Origin: an uncultured Clostridia bacterium
GTDB lineage: Bacteria; Bacillota; Clostridia; Christensenellales; Aristaeellaceae
DNA: 58,693 bases
Assembly: GCA_944362695.1 (NCBI GenBank)
Contig: CALVTQ010000111.1
Coordinates: 1-58,693, forward strand
Direction: 5' to 3'
The translations under genes were made by a program, and so were the position numbers. The notes below the pieces were generated by a model. The model worked only from the letters and a program-made list of their open reading frames with translations. It made no database searches and was not told the origin of the DNA. Shown in pieces: positions 48,317-57,216 of this stretch; positions within the stretch are counted from its first letter, which is position 1; each line of letters begins with the position of its first letter.

Positions 48317-49219
48317 TCACTTCTTCCGCCTCAGCTTCGCCACAAAGAATCCCTCGTAGAGCTGCGTCGGCATGACGCAAAGCGTTCCCGGTATCTTCGT
48401 GGGCAGCGCCGGCACGTCCTCAAACCCGGTGAGCTCCAGCGGCACGACCTCCGCGCCCCAGCTGACTGCCCGGCGCACAATCGCCTCGTTCTCGCGCTCC
48501 AAAATCGAGCAGGTCGAGTAGATCATCTCATGGCCGGGGCGCAGCAGCTTGAGCGCCTTATTAAGCAGCGCCGCCTGCGCCTTCGTCGTCTTGGCGAGGT
48601 TCGCGTCGTTGAAATTGCCCTTCGACTTCGGATTGCCCAGCTGCACCGTCCCGCTGCCGGAGCACGGCGCGTCGAGCAGAATCCTGTCGAACCTGAACAG
48701 GTCGTCCAGCTGCCCCGCGTCCGCCGTCATCACGGTCACATGCGAGGCGCCCTGCCGCTCGACGTTGTATTTGAGCCGCTCGGCGCGGATCTTATTCTTT
48801 TCGCACGCGGTGATCATCGCGCCGTTGCCCGTGAGCGCGGCGATCTGCGTCGTCTTGCCGCCGGGGGCCGCCGCCATGTCCAGCACGTTTTCCCCCGCCT
48901 GCGCGCCCAGAAACAGCGCCGGGATCATCGACGAGAGGCTCTGCATGTACACCGCGCCGCGCTCGTAAAGCGGAAGCGCCGTCACCGCGTCCTCGCGCGC
49001 ATCGGTCAGAATCACCGCGTCGGCGTACCACGGCACGCCCTGCATTCCGATGCCCGCCGCCGCCAGCTCCGCGCGCGTCTGCTGTGCGTCGCCCCGAAGC
49101 GGGTTGATGCGCAGCGTCGCGGCGCGCCTCGCGGCGAACCCCTGTGCGATCTGCGCGGTGATTTCCTCCCCGTACTGCCCGAGCAGCAGCTTCTCCAAAA
49201 ACGGCGCCATGCCCTCCAT
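48317..49219 (-). CDS. RsmB/RsmF-type rRNA m5C methyltransferase
   Basis: The 300-residue protein has the SAM-binding motif DMAAAPGGKTTQIA (near 107), the catalytic region LLDAPCSGSGTVQ (motif IV Pro-Cys) and YSTCSI (motif VI Cys), the two-cysteine signature of NOL1/NOP2/Sun RNA m5C methyltransferases. It likely methylates a cytosine in 16S rRNA, but the exact base cannot be told. There is no NusB-like N-terminal domain and no C-terminal PUA extension, so it is a short form. GGGAGGGACGCGC precedes the chosen ATG. Upstream in-frame codons lie before the ribosome binding site and are excluded. Confidence 0.94.
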   Translation of the reverse strand: MEGMAPFLEKLLLGQYGEEITAQIAQGFAARRAATLRINPLRGDAQQTRAELAAAGIGMQGVPWYADAVILTDAREDAVTALPLYERGAVYMQSLSSMIPALFLGAQAGENVLDMAAAPGGKTTQIAALTGNGAMITACEKNKIRAERLKYNVERQGASHVTVMTADAGQLDDLFRFDRILLDAPCSGSGTVQLGNPKSKGNFNDANLAKTTKAQAALLNKALKLLRPGHEMIYSTCSILERENEAIVRRAVSWGAEVVPLELTGFEDVPALPTKIPGTLCVMPTQLYEGFFVAKLRRKK

Positions 49220-49281
49220 GCGCGTCCCTCCCGAGTCGTTTTTTCCCATTATACCACACGGCGCGGGAAAAATCAGCATGC

Positions 49282-49313
49282 AAAAAGCGCGCCCGTGTCA
49301 TGCACGAACGCGC
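49282..49313 (-). terminator. Terminator of the YczE-like gene
   Basis: Minus strand GCGCG-TT-CGTG...CACG-GG-CGCGC followed by TTTTTGC, 9 bases after the stop codon. Confidence 0.85.
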
Positions 49314-49321
49314 CTCGCCGT

Positions 49322-49969
49322 TTATTCAAAGAAGGGCTTCACGCGCTCGCCGATGCCCGTGATCATCGGCCCGAGGCAGAAGCTGGTGACGATCGTCACC
49401 ACGCCGATGGTCGAGCCCAGCACGAAGCCGATCGTCAGCGCGGACACGTCCCAGATCATGCGCACGCGGCGGTACGCGCCCTTCTTCATGTTCGCGGAGA
49501 TGATGACCGGCAGAGCGTCATACGGCGCGCTGCCCAGATCGACGACCATGTAAAACGACACCGCGATCATGAACAGGATGATCGCCGGGATGAACAGCAG
49601 GATGCGCCCCGCCATGCCCAGCGTGAACAGCCCCGGAATGAAGCCGAAGACCCACATGAACGCGTCGGCGATGTAGCCCACGAGCACCATGTTCGCCAGC
49701 GTGCCGATGCCGATCTGGCTGATGTCATAGCGGATCACCAGCAGCATGAGCACCGTGTTGAGCGCGAGCTGACACGTGCCGAACGATATCCCCGTCAGGC
49801 CGCTGATGCCCAGGCTCACCGTGGAGCACGGATCGGTGCCGAACTCGATGATGCGGAAGACCGCCACGCACAGGCCCATCGCCGACACAGCCGCCAGCAG
49901 CGCGGCAATCCTTCTGCCAAGGCGCGGACGCGTGAGGCACGCGGTGACGCCCGTCAATTTGCTAAGCAT
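49322..49969 (-). CDS. YczE/YyaS/YitT family membrane protein
   Basis: The 215-residue protein has about five to six membrane segments, with the family pattern FGTDPCSTVSLGISGLTGISFGTCQ, repeated later as VVDLGSAPYDALPVIIS. Function is unknown; YczE is linked in Bacillus to surfactin-type export, but that cannot be carried over. I choose the ATG giving MLSKLTG, which has GAGGAA about 7 bases before it; an ATG 15 bases upstream has a poor site. It lies 39 bases downstream of the MATE gene and may be in the same transcript. Confidence 0.88.
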   Translation of the reverse strand: MLSKLTGVTACLTRPRLGRRIAALLAAVSAMGLCVAVFRIIEFGTDPCSTVSLGISGLTGISFGTCQLALNTVLMLLVIRYDISQIGIGTLANMVLVGYIADAFMWVFGFIPGLFTLGMAGRILLFIPAIILFMIAVSFYMVVDLGSAPYDALPVIISANMKKGAYRRVRMIWDVSALTIGFVLGSTIGVVTIVTSFCLGPMITGIGERVKPFFE

Positions 49970-50008
49970 AATCGTATTCCTCATTTTTCTTTGTGTCCTA
50001 TGGATATG

Positions 50009-51379
50009 TTACTCGCCGTGGCGCGTTTGAAGCCGCCCGCGCAGCACGCGGTCGATCGCCAGCCTGTACACGCATATGCTCGCCGCCGGGCCGACGATGT
50101 CGGAGATCGGCTCGGCATAAAACGCCGCGCGCGCCCCGAATATCGCAGGCAGGATGAACAGCGCCGCGAAGTAGACCGCCTTGCGGAAGAACGACAGCGC
50201 GAACGAGAGCCGCACCTGTCCCAGCGCCGTGAAGCCGTCCACGATCTCGTACTGCACGCCCAGCGGGATGATCGCCAGCGTGCACACGTGTATCGCCCAG
50301 AGCGACGGCTCCGCCGCCAGCGGGTCGCTTGTAAACAGACGCACGAACAGCGGCCCGGCGGCGTGCGAGAGCAGCATCAGTACCGCCGCATATCCCGCGC
50401 ACAGGATCATGATGATCTTCTGCGCCGATTTGACGCGCTCCATCTTCATCGCGCCGTAGTTAAACGCCAAAATTGGTTGGGTTCCTCCGGAGATTCCGCC
50501 CATGGGCATGGTGACCACGAGCATGAAGCTCTGCGCAATGGTCGCGCAGGTGATGAGCGCGTCGCCCTGCTCCGGCCCGCCGTAGGCCTTGAGCACCGCG
50601 TTCATGGCGATGATCATGGCGTTGTCGATGGCGATGATGGAAAACGGCGAAAAGCCCAGCGTCAGCACGCGGCCCGCGATGTCCGCATGCGGCCTGCCGG
50701 GTTTCAATCGCACCGGCACGCTTCTGCCCATCAAAAAGATCACCGCGCCCGCCGCGCTCGCCATTTGCGAGAGCACCGTCGCCAGCGCCGCGCCGCGCAC
50801 GCCCATGCCCAGCGCGAAGATGAACACCGGGTCAAGCGCGATGTTGAGGACAGCGCCCAGCATCACAAGCCCCATCGCCACGCGCGCAAAGCCCTGCGCC
50901 ACGATGAATTGGTTGAGCCCCGTCGCCAGCAGCGCGAAGACCGTGCCCGCGATGTAGACCGAAAAATACGCCTCGGCGTAGGGGTACGTCGCCTCGCTCA
51001 CGCCGAACACGCGCAGCATCGGCCCGCGCAGCAGATACCCGCCCACGGTCAAAACCGCCGCTAAGCCCAGCAGCAGCGACAGACAGGTCGAGAGAATCCG
51101 CCCGGCCTCGCTATCGCGCCCCTCGCCCATGCGCAGGCTCATCAGCGGCGCACCGCCGACCGCGACCCAGAACGCCGCCGACCCGATCATCGTGAGCACA
51201 GGCCCGCACACGCCCACGCCCGCCAGCGCCAGCGAGCCCGCGCCGGGGATGTGGCCGATGTACATGCGGTCGACGATGGAATAGAGCACCGAGACGAACT
51301 GCGCCAGCATCGACGGCGCGGCCATGCGCACCACGAGACGCCGGATGCCGTCCCGCCCCAGATCGTTTTCCAGCTTCAC
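50009..51379 (-). CDS. MATE family efflux transporter (second)
   Basis: The 456-residue protein has about twelve membrane helices and MATE signatures LVVRMAAPSMLAQFVSVLYS, IVDRMYIGHIPG, GGAPLMSLRMGEG and, in the second half, FSIIAIDNAMIIAMNAVLK. It is related to NorM/DinF-type drug exporters. I choose GTG (VKLEND) about 7 bases after AGGGA; an upstream ATG adding ten residues is possible. It differs from the first MATE protein in this window, so the two are not a recent duplication. The last helices end in a basic tail. Confidence 0.92.
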   Translation of the reverse strand: MKLENDLGRDGIRRLVVRMAAPSMLAQFVSVLYSIVDRMYIGHIPGAGSLALAGVGVCGPVLTMIGSAAFWVAVGGAPLMSLRMGEGRDSEAGRILSTCLSLLLGLAAVLTVGGYLLRGPMLRVFGVSEATYPYAEAYFSVYIAGTVFALLATGLNQFIVAQGFARVAMGLVMLGAVLNIALDPVFIFALGMGVRGAALATVLSQMASAAGAVIFLMGRSVPVRLKPGRPHADIAGRVLTLGFSPFSIIAIDNAMIIAMNAVLKAYGGPEQGDALITCATIAQSFMLVVTMPMGGISGGTQPILAFNYGAMKMERVKSAQKIIMILCAGYAAVLMLLSHAAGPLFVRLFTSDPLAAEPSLWAIHVCTLAIIPLGVQYEIVDGFTALGQVRLSFALSFFRKAVYFAALFILPAIFGARAAFYAEPISDIVGPAASICVYRLAIDRVLRGRLQTRHGE

Positions 51380-51594
51380 AACATTCCCTGACCTTTCGGC
51401 TAAACCCATTTTTGCGATGCTTACTATATCGCAGGGCGCGTGTGCTGTCAAGCCGATTTTCCGCGCAGATTTTCCCAACCGGCGCGGTGCGAAATTCCCA
51501 TGTTTACGGCGAATCCTGTAAACCCCTTTCGGGCAGAATACGCATATCCTGCGTTAAATTTGCGTTCAGGCGGCCCCTCGCGCGCAAATGGGGG

Positions 51595-51623
51595 TTGACA
51601 AGGCGGCAAAAACGCGCTAATGT
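51595..51623 (+). promoter_or_regulatory. Promoter of the flavodiiron gene
   Basis: TTGACA (51595-51600), 17-bp spacer, TAATGT (51618-51623). Confidence 0.75.
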
Positions 51624-51664
51624 GCAATATGGCAAATCGCTTGTTTTAGAAAGGATGAATGACG

Positions 51665-52825
51665 ATGGAAATCGCAAAGGATATCCGCTATATCGGCGTG
51701 AACGATCATGAGGTCGACCTCTTTGAGGGACAGTACGTTGTGCCCAACGGCATGTCCTATAATTCTTACGTGATTCTCGGCGAAAAGGTCGCCGTCATGG
51801 ATACCGCCGACGCGCACTTCGGCGACGAATGGATGGCCAATCTCGAGGCTGCGCTCGCGGGCCGCACGCCGGACTACCTCGTCGTGCACCACATGGAGCC
51901 GGATCACTCCGCCAACATCGCGCGCTTCATGGAGAAATACCCCGCCGCGCAGGTCGCCGCCAGCGCCAAGGCGTTCGCGATGATGAAGAATTTCTTCGGC
52001 GACGACTTCGCCGCCCGCCGCGTGACCCTCGCCGAGGGCAGCGAGCTTAATCTGGGCAATCACACGCTCAAGTTCATCGCCGCGCCGATGGTGCATTGGC
52101 CGGAGGTCGTCATGAGCTACGACACGGCGACGAAGACCGTCTTCTCCGCCGACGCGTTCGGCAAGTTCGGCGCGCTGGACGTCGAGGATGAGGACGGCTG
52201 GGCGTGCGAGGCGAGGCGCTATTACATGGGCATCGTCGGCAAGTACGGCGTGCAGGTGCAGGGCGTGCTGGTCAAGCTCGCCGGGCTTGAGATCGAGCGC
52301 ATCTGCCCGCTCCACGGCCCGGTGCTCACGGAGAACCTTTCCTATTACATTGACCTGTATAAGACCTGGAGCAGCTACGAGCCGGAGGACAGGGGCGTGA
52401 CCATCGCCGTCGCCTCGATCTACGGCCACACGATGGAGGCCGCAAAGCTCCTCGCCGAGCGCCTCAAGGCGAAGGGCTGCGAGAAGGTCTCCGTGTTCGA
52501 CCTCGCGCGCGACGATATGGCCGAGGCCGTCGAGGACGCCTTCCGCTATGACCGCCTCGTGCTCGCCAGCAGCACCTACAACGCCGACATGTTCCCGTGC
52601 ATGAAGGCCTTCCTGCACGCGCTGACCGAGCGCAATTTCCAGAAGCGCACCGTCGCGTTCATGGAGAACGGCAGCTGGGCGCCGATGTCGGGCAAGGCCA
52701 TGCGCGCCATGATCGAGGGCTGCAAGAACGTCATCGTCTGCGAAAACGCCGTCAAGATCAATTCCGCGCTCGCCGAGGACAGCCGCGCCCAGATCGAGGC
52801 GCTGGCCGGCGAGCTGACCGCCTGA
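51665..52825 (+). CDS. fprA: Flavodiiron protein (FprA-type)
   Basis: The 386-residue protein joins a metallo-beta-lactamase-fold diiron domain (about 1-245) to a flavodoxin domain (about 250-386; ASIYGHTMEAAK, ASSTYNADMFP, NGSWAPMSGKAM). Diiron ligands are visible as HHMEPDHS (His76, Glu78, Asp80, His81), the later VHWPE, SADAFG and LHGPV. It reduces O2 to water or NO to N2O with electrons from rubredoxin, protecting an anaerobe. I choose the second ATG, about 9 bases after AAAGGA. It has its own promoter and terminator. The rubredoxin is encoded 5 kb upstream. Confidence 0.96.
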   Translation: MEIAKDIRYIGVNDHEVDLFEGQYVVPNGMSYNSYVILGEKVAVMDTADAHFGDEWMANLEAALAGRTPDYLVVHHMEPDHSANIARFMEKYPAAQVAASAKAFAMMKNFFGDDFAARRVTLAEGSELNLGNHTLKFIAAPMVHWPEVVMSYDTATKTVFSADAFGKFGALDVEDEDGWACEARRYYMGIVGKYGVQVQGVLVKLAGLEIERICPLHGPVLTENLSYYIDLYKTWSSYEPEDRGVTIAVASIYGHTMEAAKLLAERLKAKGCEKVSVFDLARDDMAEAVEDAFRYDRLVLASSTYNADMFPCMKAFLHALTERNFQKRTVAFMENGSWAPMSGKAMRAMIEGCKNVIVCENAVKINSALAEDSRAQIEALAGELTA

Positions 52826-52846
52826 TCGGAGCAAAAACACATATCC

Positions 52847-52878
52847 GCCGCAGGGACACATACGCCCTGCGGCTTTTT
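52847..52878 (+). terminator. Terminator of the flavodiiron gene
   Basis: GCCGCAGGG and CCCTGCGGC form a perfect 9-bp stem followed by five T. Confidence 0.93.
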
Positions 52879-52973
52879 GATGCATATTGTCATTGACACC
52901 CGCCGCGCATCCCGATATAATGAAGCCAAAGAAGCCATATATTTCCGTCACCCCCCGAAAGGAGATGCACGGC

Positions 52974-54305
52974 ATGAAGAAAATGCTGACCCTGATCGCG
53001 CTGTTCGCGGCCATCTGTCTGGCGTTCGGCGCATGCGCGGAGAGCGAGCGGCCTGCGGACGCCAGGACGCCGTATTGCCGCAACGAGGCACATTGGGACG
53101 GCGACGGCCTTGACCACTATCGCCCCCAATCCTGCTGGACGACCGGCCATTTTAACTGCGACGGCATGAACCACGAGAAAGCCCCGTGCAAGCTGCACCG
53201 CCACTACAACTGCGATGGCCGCGAGCACCTGAGCGCCAGCTGTGGCGCGCCGGGCCATTTCACGTGCGACCGCAAGGAGCACGCGCCCGCGGCCTGCGGC
53301 ATCGCCGGGCATTGCGTCAGCGACGATCTCAAGCACACGCTCGCCTCCTGCGGCCTGCATTACAGATGCGAGGGCGGCAAGCACGGCGCGGCGAGCTGCG
53401 GCATCGAGGGCCACACGGTCTGCGACGGCCTGACGCACGAGCGCGCGGTCTGCGGCAAGGCGCGCCACTACGCCTGCGACGGTCTGACGCATGAGACCGC
53501 CGCCTGCGGCCTCGCCCGCCATTGCGTCTCCGACGGCCTTGATCACACGCCGGCGGCCTGCGGCACGGAGGGCCATTATAACTGCGACGAGCGCAAGCAC
53601 GTGCCCGCGGCCTGCGGCATCGCCGGGCATTACGCCTGCGAGCCGGGGCGGCATACCGGCAAGGTCATCAGCGGCTACTGCAACGCCGTCCCCAAGCACG
53701 TCGTCTGCGAGGGCAACCCCGAGCATTACTGCGACCCGGCCTACGGCGGCTGCGGCAAGACGTATGCCTGCTCCCGCTCCAATGCGCATACGGCGTGCAG
53801 GATGTGCGGCCTGCTGTGGTGCGACCGCTCGCTCGGCGCGCATAAGACACCCTGCGACGTCCCGGAGCACAGGCCCTGCGTCTACACGCTCAACGGCAAG
53901 GAATACAACATCGAGGAGCACAGCACGACGTGCGAGCTGTGCGGCGACCTCAAGTGCGCCCGCGAAGCCCACGGCCTCGGCGTGTGCGTGAGCATCTGCG
54001 AGGCCTGCGGCGGCCCGGAGCTCTACGGGTATAACCACTTCAACGTCGATTGCGAGCACTACTGGTGCACGACGCCCGGCCCGCACGGCGTGTGGTGCAA
54101 CGCCTGCGAAGCGTATGTCTGCGAACCGGCATGCATGCATGTGGCGACCGACGAGCTGGTGTTCTACTATGCGCCCGAAGCCGCCGAGCTCAAGCTCAAG
54201 ACGCTCAAGCCGCTGCCCGCGCAGCCCGTGAGCGTGTATGATCTGCTGCGCATGAAGGAGGACCCGTCGCTGCCGATGTATCCCCTGCGCTATCCCGTCC
54301 AGTGA
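52974..54305 (+). CDS. Exported Cys/His-rich tandem-repeat protein
   Basis: The 443-residue protein starts with a signal peptide (MKKMLTLIALFAAICLAF, then GAC, so either a lipoprotein or type I cut). Residues about 58-230 hold ten tandem units of 18 residues with the pattern (G/R)HxxCDxxxHxxAxCGxx, giving regularly spaced Cys and His. The rest (to about 385) has paired Cys knuckles such as CRMCGLLWC, CELCGDLKC and CNACEAYVC. The C-terminal 50 residues lack Cys. The likely role is metal binding or a disulfide-rich surface rod; I know no named family. AAAGGAG precedes the ATG. It is flanked by terminators, so it stands alone. Confidence 0.9.
   Translation: MKKMLTLIALFAAICLAFGACAESERPADARTPYCRNEAHWDGDGLDHYRPQSCWTTGHFNCDGMNHEKAPCKLHRHYNCDGREHLSASCGAPGHFTCDRKEHAPAACGIAGHCVSDDLKHTLASCGLHYRCEGGKHGAASCGIEGHTVCDGLTHERAVCGKARHYACDGLTHETAACGLARHCVSDGLDHTPAACGTEGHYNCDERKHVPAACGIAGHYACEPGRHTGKVISGYCNAVPKHVVCEGNPEHYCDPAYGGCGKTYACSRSNAHTACRMCGLLWCDRSLGAHKTPCDVPEHRPCVYTLNGKEYNIEEHSTTCELCGDLKCAREAHGLGVCVSICEACGGPELYGYNHFNVDCEHYWCTTPGPHGVWCNACEAYVCEPACMHVATDELVFYYAPEAAELKLKTLKPLPAQPVSVYDLLRMKEDPSLPMYPLRYPVQ
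53145..53665 (+). repeat. Ten 54-bp units coding the Cys/His repeat
   Basis: The in-frame 54-base units are degenerate at the DNA level but share GCGACGGC and GCCTGCGGC cores. Two units (near 53310 and 53520) have HCVSD, with the first Cys moved two residues, in place of HxxCD; the fifth unit lacks the leading Gly-His. The spread of changes suggests an old array under selection on the protein. Confidence 0.85.
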
Positions 54306-54317
54306 ACCGGTCACACA

Positions 54318-54349
54318 GCCCCTTTCCCGCGCGGAGAGGGGCTTTTTTT
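54318..54349 (+). terminator. Terminator of the Cys/His repeat gene
   Basis: GCCCCTTTC pairs with GAGAGGGGC, followed by seven T. Confidence 0.92.
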
Positions 54350-54364
54350 CATATGTATGCATAG

Positions 54365-54397
54365 AAAAAGCCCGCCCCGCAACTTGCCCGGAGCGGG
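54365..54397 (-). terminator. Terminator of the glycosyltransferase gene
   Basis: Minus strand CCCGCTCCGG and CGGGGCGGGC-type arms around a 7- to 8-base loop, followed by TTTTTC, about 12 bases after the stop codon. Confidence 0.85.
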
Positions 54398-54409
54398 TCG
54401 TATTGCCTG

Positions 54410-55219
54410 TCACGGCAGGTCCTTGGCCACGGCGACCAGATATGAATAAATCTGAAGCTTGTAGCGCTCGTAGAGGCCCAAATCCATGTAGAGCTTGCGG
54501 TAGTAGCGAAAGAGCGACGCCTTGGCGGAGAGCACCTTCGCAGGCGAGACCGCCGTGGAGAGCGACTTCTTCTTGCGGCGCTGGTAGTAGTAAACCGGCG
54601 TGCGCATCGAGCAGAAGCGCTCGGCGTAGCTGATGTATTCCAGATTGAACAGCAGATCCTCCGACCACGCGAATTCCTCGTTGCAGCGGATGCCGTGCTC
54701 CATGATGATGTCGCGCCGGTAGAGCTTGTTCCACATGACGCCGAAGTAGAAGCTCGCGGGCTCCTCCATCAGGTGGCGCGCGAACTGCGCCTTGTCCATC
54801 GTCGTGTCCGGCGGCAGGAAGCCGAAGACGTGAACGCTGCCGTCCGCGGGCACCTGGCAGTAGTGGCAGACGAGCAGGTCGCTTTCCGTCTCCTCCATGC
54901 GCTCGACCATCAGGCGCGTGGCGTTGACGTCGAGATAGTCGTCCGCATCCACGAATTGCAGATACTTGCCCGAGGCGCGCTCGATGGCGACATTGCGCGT
55001 GCCGGAAACGCCCGTGTTCTCCTTGTCGATGAGCACGAAGCGCTTGTCAAGGCGCGTGTACATGCGGCAGATCTCCGGGCTCGAGTCGCTGGAACCGTCG
55101 TTGACGAGCAGCACCTCGATGTTCTGATAGCGCTGGCGCTTGATCGACTCCAGACACGGCACAAGGTCAATCGCCGCATTGTAAATCGGCACGATGATGG
55201 ATACGAGCGGACTGTCCAT
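54410..55219 (-). CDS. Family 2 glycosyltransferase
   Basis: The 269-residue protein has the GT-A fold start VSIIVPIYNAAIDLVPCLES, the nucleotide-sugar segment VLLVNDGSSDSSPEIC, the NTGVSGTRNVAIERASG loop and the DxD motif DADD (VDADDYLD). It should move a sugar from a nucleotide donor to a surface polysaccharide or lipid; the acceptor is unknown. No membrane helix is present, so it acts at the inner face. GAAAGGAAG precedes the ATG, about 10 bases away. No other polysaccharide genes are adjacent. Confidence 0.95.
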   Translation of the reverse strand: MDSPLVSIIVPIYNAAIDLVPCLESIKRQRYQNIEVLLVNDGSSDSSPEICRMYTRLDKRFVLIDKENTGVSGTRNVAIERASGKYLQFVDADDYLDVNATRLMVERMEETESDLLVCHYCQVPADGSVHVFGFLPPDTTMDKAQFARHLMEEPASFYFGVMWNKLYRRDIIMEHGIRCNEEFAWSEDLLFNLEYISYAERFCSMRTPVYYYQRRKKKSLSTAVSPAKVLSAKASLFRYYRKLYMDLGLYERYKLQIYSYLVAVAKDLP

Positions 55220-55402
55220 GCGTTCACTTCCTTTCGCGTCGGATTGATTATAGCATAATTCGACAGGGATTGCAAACATACATCGTAATAAATGACCGAA
55301 ATCGGGCCGACATTCTGTTTTTAAGCAGAAAATACTGCTCATTTTGCGCACGCGCCCGCCGCAGGCAGCCGTTTCCGCCGCCAAAAAAAAGCATGGCGGC
55401 GT

Positions 55403-55431
55403 TTGACAAAAGCGGCGCGCGGATGTATGAT
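55403..55431 (+). promoter_or_regulatory. Promoter of the tandem transaminase operon
   Basis: TTGACA (55403-55408), 17-bp spacer, TATGAT (55426-55431), about 28 bp before the start. Confidence 0.85.
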
Positions 55432-55459
55432 AGGGGCATCAAAAGAGAGGAGTATGGCC

Positions 55460-56323
55460 GTGAAGAATATCGCGTATTATAACGGCAGGATCGCCGCCAT
55501 TGAGGATATGATGATCCCGATGAACGACCGCGCGTGCTACTTCGCCGACGGCGTGTACGACGCCATGTTCACCGTGAACCACGTGCCGCTGTCGCTTGAT
55601 GACCACCTCGCCCGGTTCTATCGCTCTGCACGGCGCATCGACATCGAGATTCCGATGCCCTATGACGAGCTGCGCGCGATGGTTGTGGATTTCTGTAAAC
55701 GGGTCGATAGCCCCGACGCGATGGCCTATGTGCAGGTGAGCCGGGGCGTGGGCATGCGCAATCACCCGTATAAGGGCGCGCAGAGCGGCCCGAGCCTGTG
55801 GGTGTGGGTCAAGCCGGACGGCCTCGACCCGATGATGAGGGAATATGCCTGCATCACGGCGGAGGATACGCGCTATCTGATGTGCGACGTGAAGACGATC
55901 AACCTGCTGCCCAGCGTCATGTACGCCCAGCGCGCCGAGGAAGCGGGCTGCGATGAGACGATTCTGCATCGCGGCGAGCGCGTGACCGAATGTGCGCACA
56001 GCAATGTGCATATTCTAAAGGACGGCACGTTCATCACTGCGCCGTGCGATAACCTGATTTTGCCCGGCATCACGAGGGCGCACCGCATCGCCCAGTGCAA
56101 GGAAATGGGCATCCCGGTGGAGGAAAGGCCGTTCACCGTGAGCGAGATGATGGACGCCGACGAGATCTTCTTTACGAGCGCGAGCGCGCTTTGCTGCCGC
56201 GTGACGATGATCGACGGAAAGCGCGTGGGCGGCAGGGACACCGCGCTCATCCGTAAAATCCAGCAGGCCGCATGGGACGAGGCGATTGCCGAGGCGGGCA
56301 TCGCGCCGGTTCCCTTCAAATAA
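55460..56323 (+). CDS. dat: D-amino acid transaminase-like, class IV (first copy)
   Basis: The 287-residue PLP enzyme matches the class IV fold, closest in pattern to D-amino acid transaminase: NDRACYFADGVYDAMF, RGVGMRNHPYKG, the catalytic Lys in DVKTINLLPSVMYAQ, and the PLP-binding TECAHSNVHI. It likely makes D-Glu or D-Ala for peptidoglycan from 2-oxo acids. I choose GTG at 55460, since it gives the VKNIAYYNG start seen in the paralogue, and the ATG six bases upstream abuts AGGAGT. The second copy begins 30 bases after this stop, in the same operon. Confidence 0.9.
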   Translation: MKNIAYYNGRIAAIEDMMIPMNDRACYFADGVYDAMFTVNHVPLSLDDHLARFYRSARRIDIEIPMPYDELRAMVVDFCKRVDSPDAMAYVQVSRGVGMRNHPYKGAQSGPSLWVWVKPDGLDPMMREYACITAEDTRYLMCDVKTINLLPSVMYAQRAEEAGCDETILHRGERVTECAHSNVHILKDGTFITAPCDNLILPGITRAHRIAQCKEMGIPVEERPFTVSEMMDADEIFFTSASALCCRVTMIDGKRVGGRDTALIRKIQQAAWDEAIAEAGIAPVPFK

Positions 56324-56353
56324 CGAATTATGACCGAAAGGCGGAATGGGAAG

Positions 56354-57205
56354 ATGAAGAATATCGCGTATTACAACGGAAAGACCGGCCCGATCGAGGA
56401 AATGACCGTGCCGATGAACGACCGCGCGTGCTACTTCGGCGACGGCGTGTATGACGCGACGTGCGTGGTCAACCATGTGCCGATGGCGTTTGACGACCAT
56501 ATCGACCGCATCTACCGCAGCGCGAAGATGATCGACATCGACATCCCGATGGAAAAGGCCGAGATGAAGCGCATTTTGCAGGGGCTCGTCGATCAGGTCG
56601 AGGGCGATTGCCATATGCTGTATTGGCAGGTGACGCGCGGCGTGGGCATGCGCAATCACCCGTACAAGGGCGCGCAGAGCGGCCCGAGCCTGTGGGCGTT
56701 CGTCAAGCCGCAGGTGATGCGCGATGTGTTCGGCGCGTATAAGTGCGTGACCGTGGAGGATACGCGCTTCCTCCATTGCAATATCAAGACGATCAACCTG
56801 CTGCCCGCCGTGATGGCGAATCAGAAGGCCGAGGCCGCCGGATGCGACGAGGCGATCTTCCATCGCGGCGAGCGCGTGACCGAGTGCTCGCACAGCAATG
56901 TGCACATCATCACGAACGGCACGCTGAAGACCGCGCCCGCCGATAACCTGATCCTGCCGGGCATCACGCGCGCGCATATCCTCAAGATCTGCGAGAAGGT
57001 CGGGATTCCGGTCGTGGAGGCGCCGTTCACGATCGAGGAAATGATGCGCGCCGATGAGGTGTTCTTCTCCAGCTCCAGCGCACTGACGTGCAGGATTAAG
57101 GAGATCGACGGCAAGCCGGTCGGGATGAAGGATGAGAAGACGTTTGCCATGATCCGTGACGCGTATCAGGCAGAGCTGGAAGCCGAGTGCGGCAAGCGTA
57201 AATAA
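56354..57205 (+). CDS. dat: D-amino acid transaminase-like, class IV (second copy)
   Basis: The 283-residue paralogue keeps all active-site parts: RACYFGDGVYDATC, RGVGMRNHPYKG, the Lys in NIKTINLLPAVMANQ and TECSHSNVHI. The two genes are clearly tandem duplicates but have diverged over most of their length, with different substrate-side loops (LSLDDHLARF against MAFDDHIDRI). The ATG giving MKNIAYYNG is preceded by a weak GGGAAG, so coupling with the first gene is likely. Function may be split between D-Ala and another D-amino acid, by inference. R1 copy C follows the stop codon. Confidence 0.9.
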   Translation: MKNIAYYNGKTGPIEEMTVPMNDRACYFGDGVYDATCVVNHVPMAFDDHIDRIYRSAKMIDIDIPMEKAEMKRILQGLVDQVEGDCHMLYWQVTRGVGMRNHPYKGAQSGPSLWAFVKPQVMRDVFGAYKCVTVEDTRFLHCNIKTINLLPAVMANQKAEAAGCDEAIFHRGERVTECSHSNVHIITNGTLKTAPADNLILPGITRAHILKICEKVGIPVVEAPFTIEEMMRADEVFFSSSSALTCRIKEIDGKPVGMKDEKTFAMIRDAYQAELEAECGKRK

Positions 57206-57216
57206 GCCGCTTTAGA

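Noticed and set aside
53145-53665. Regular 54-bp repeats considered as a CRISPR array
   Set aside because: The units are in frame, degenerate, have no spacers and encode a conserved Cys/His pattern.
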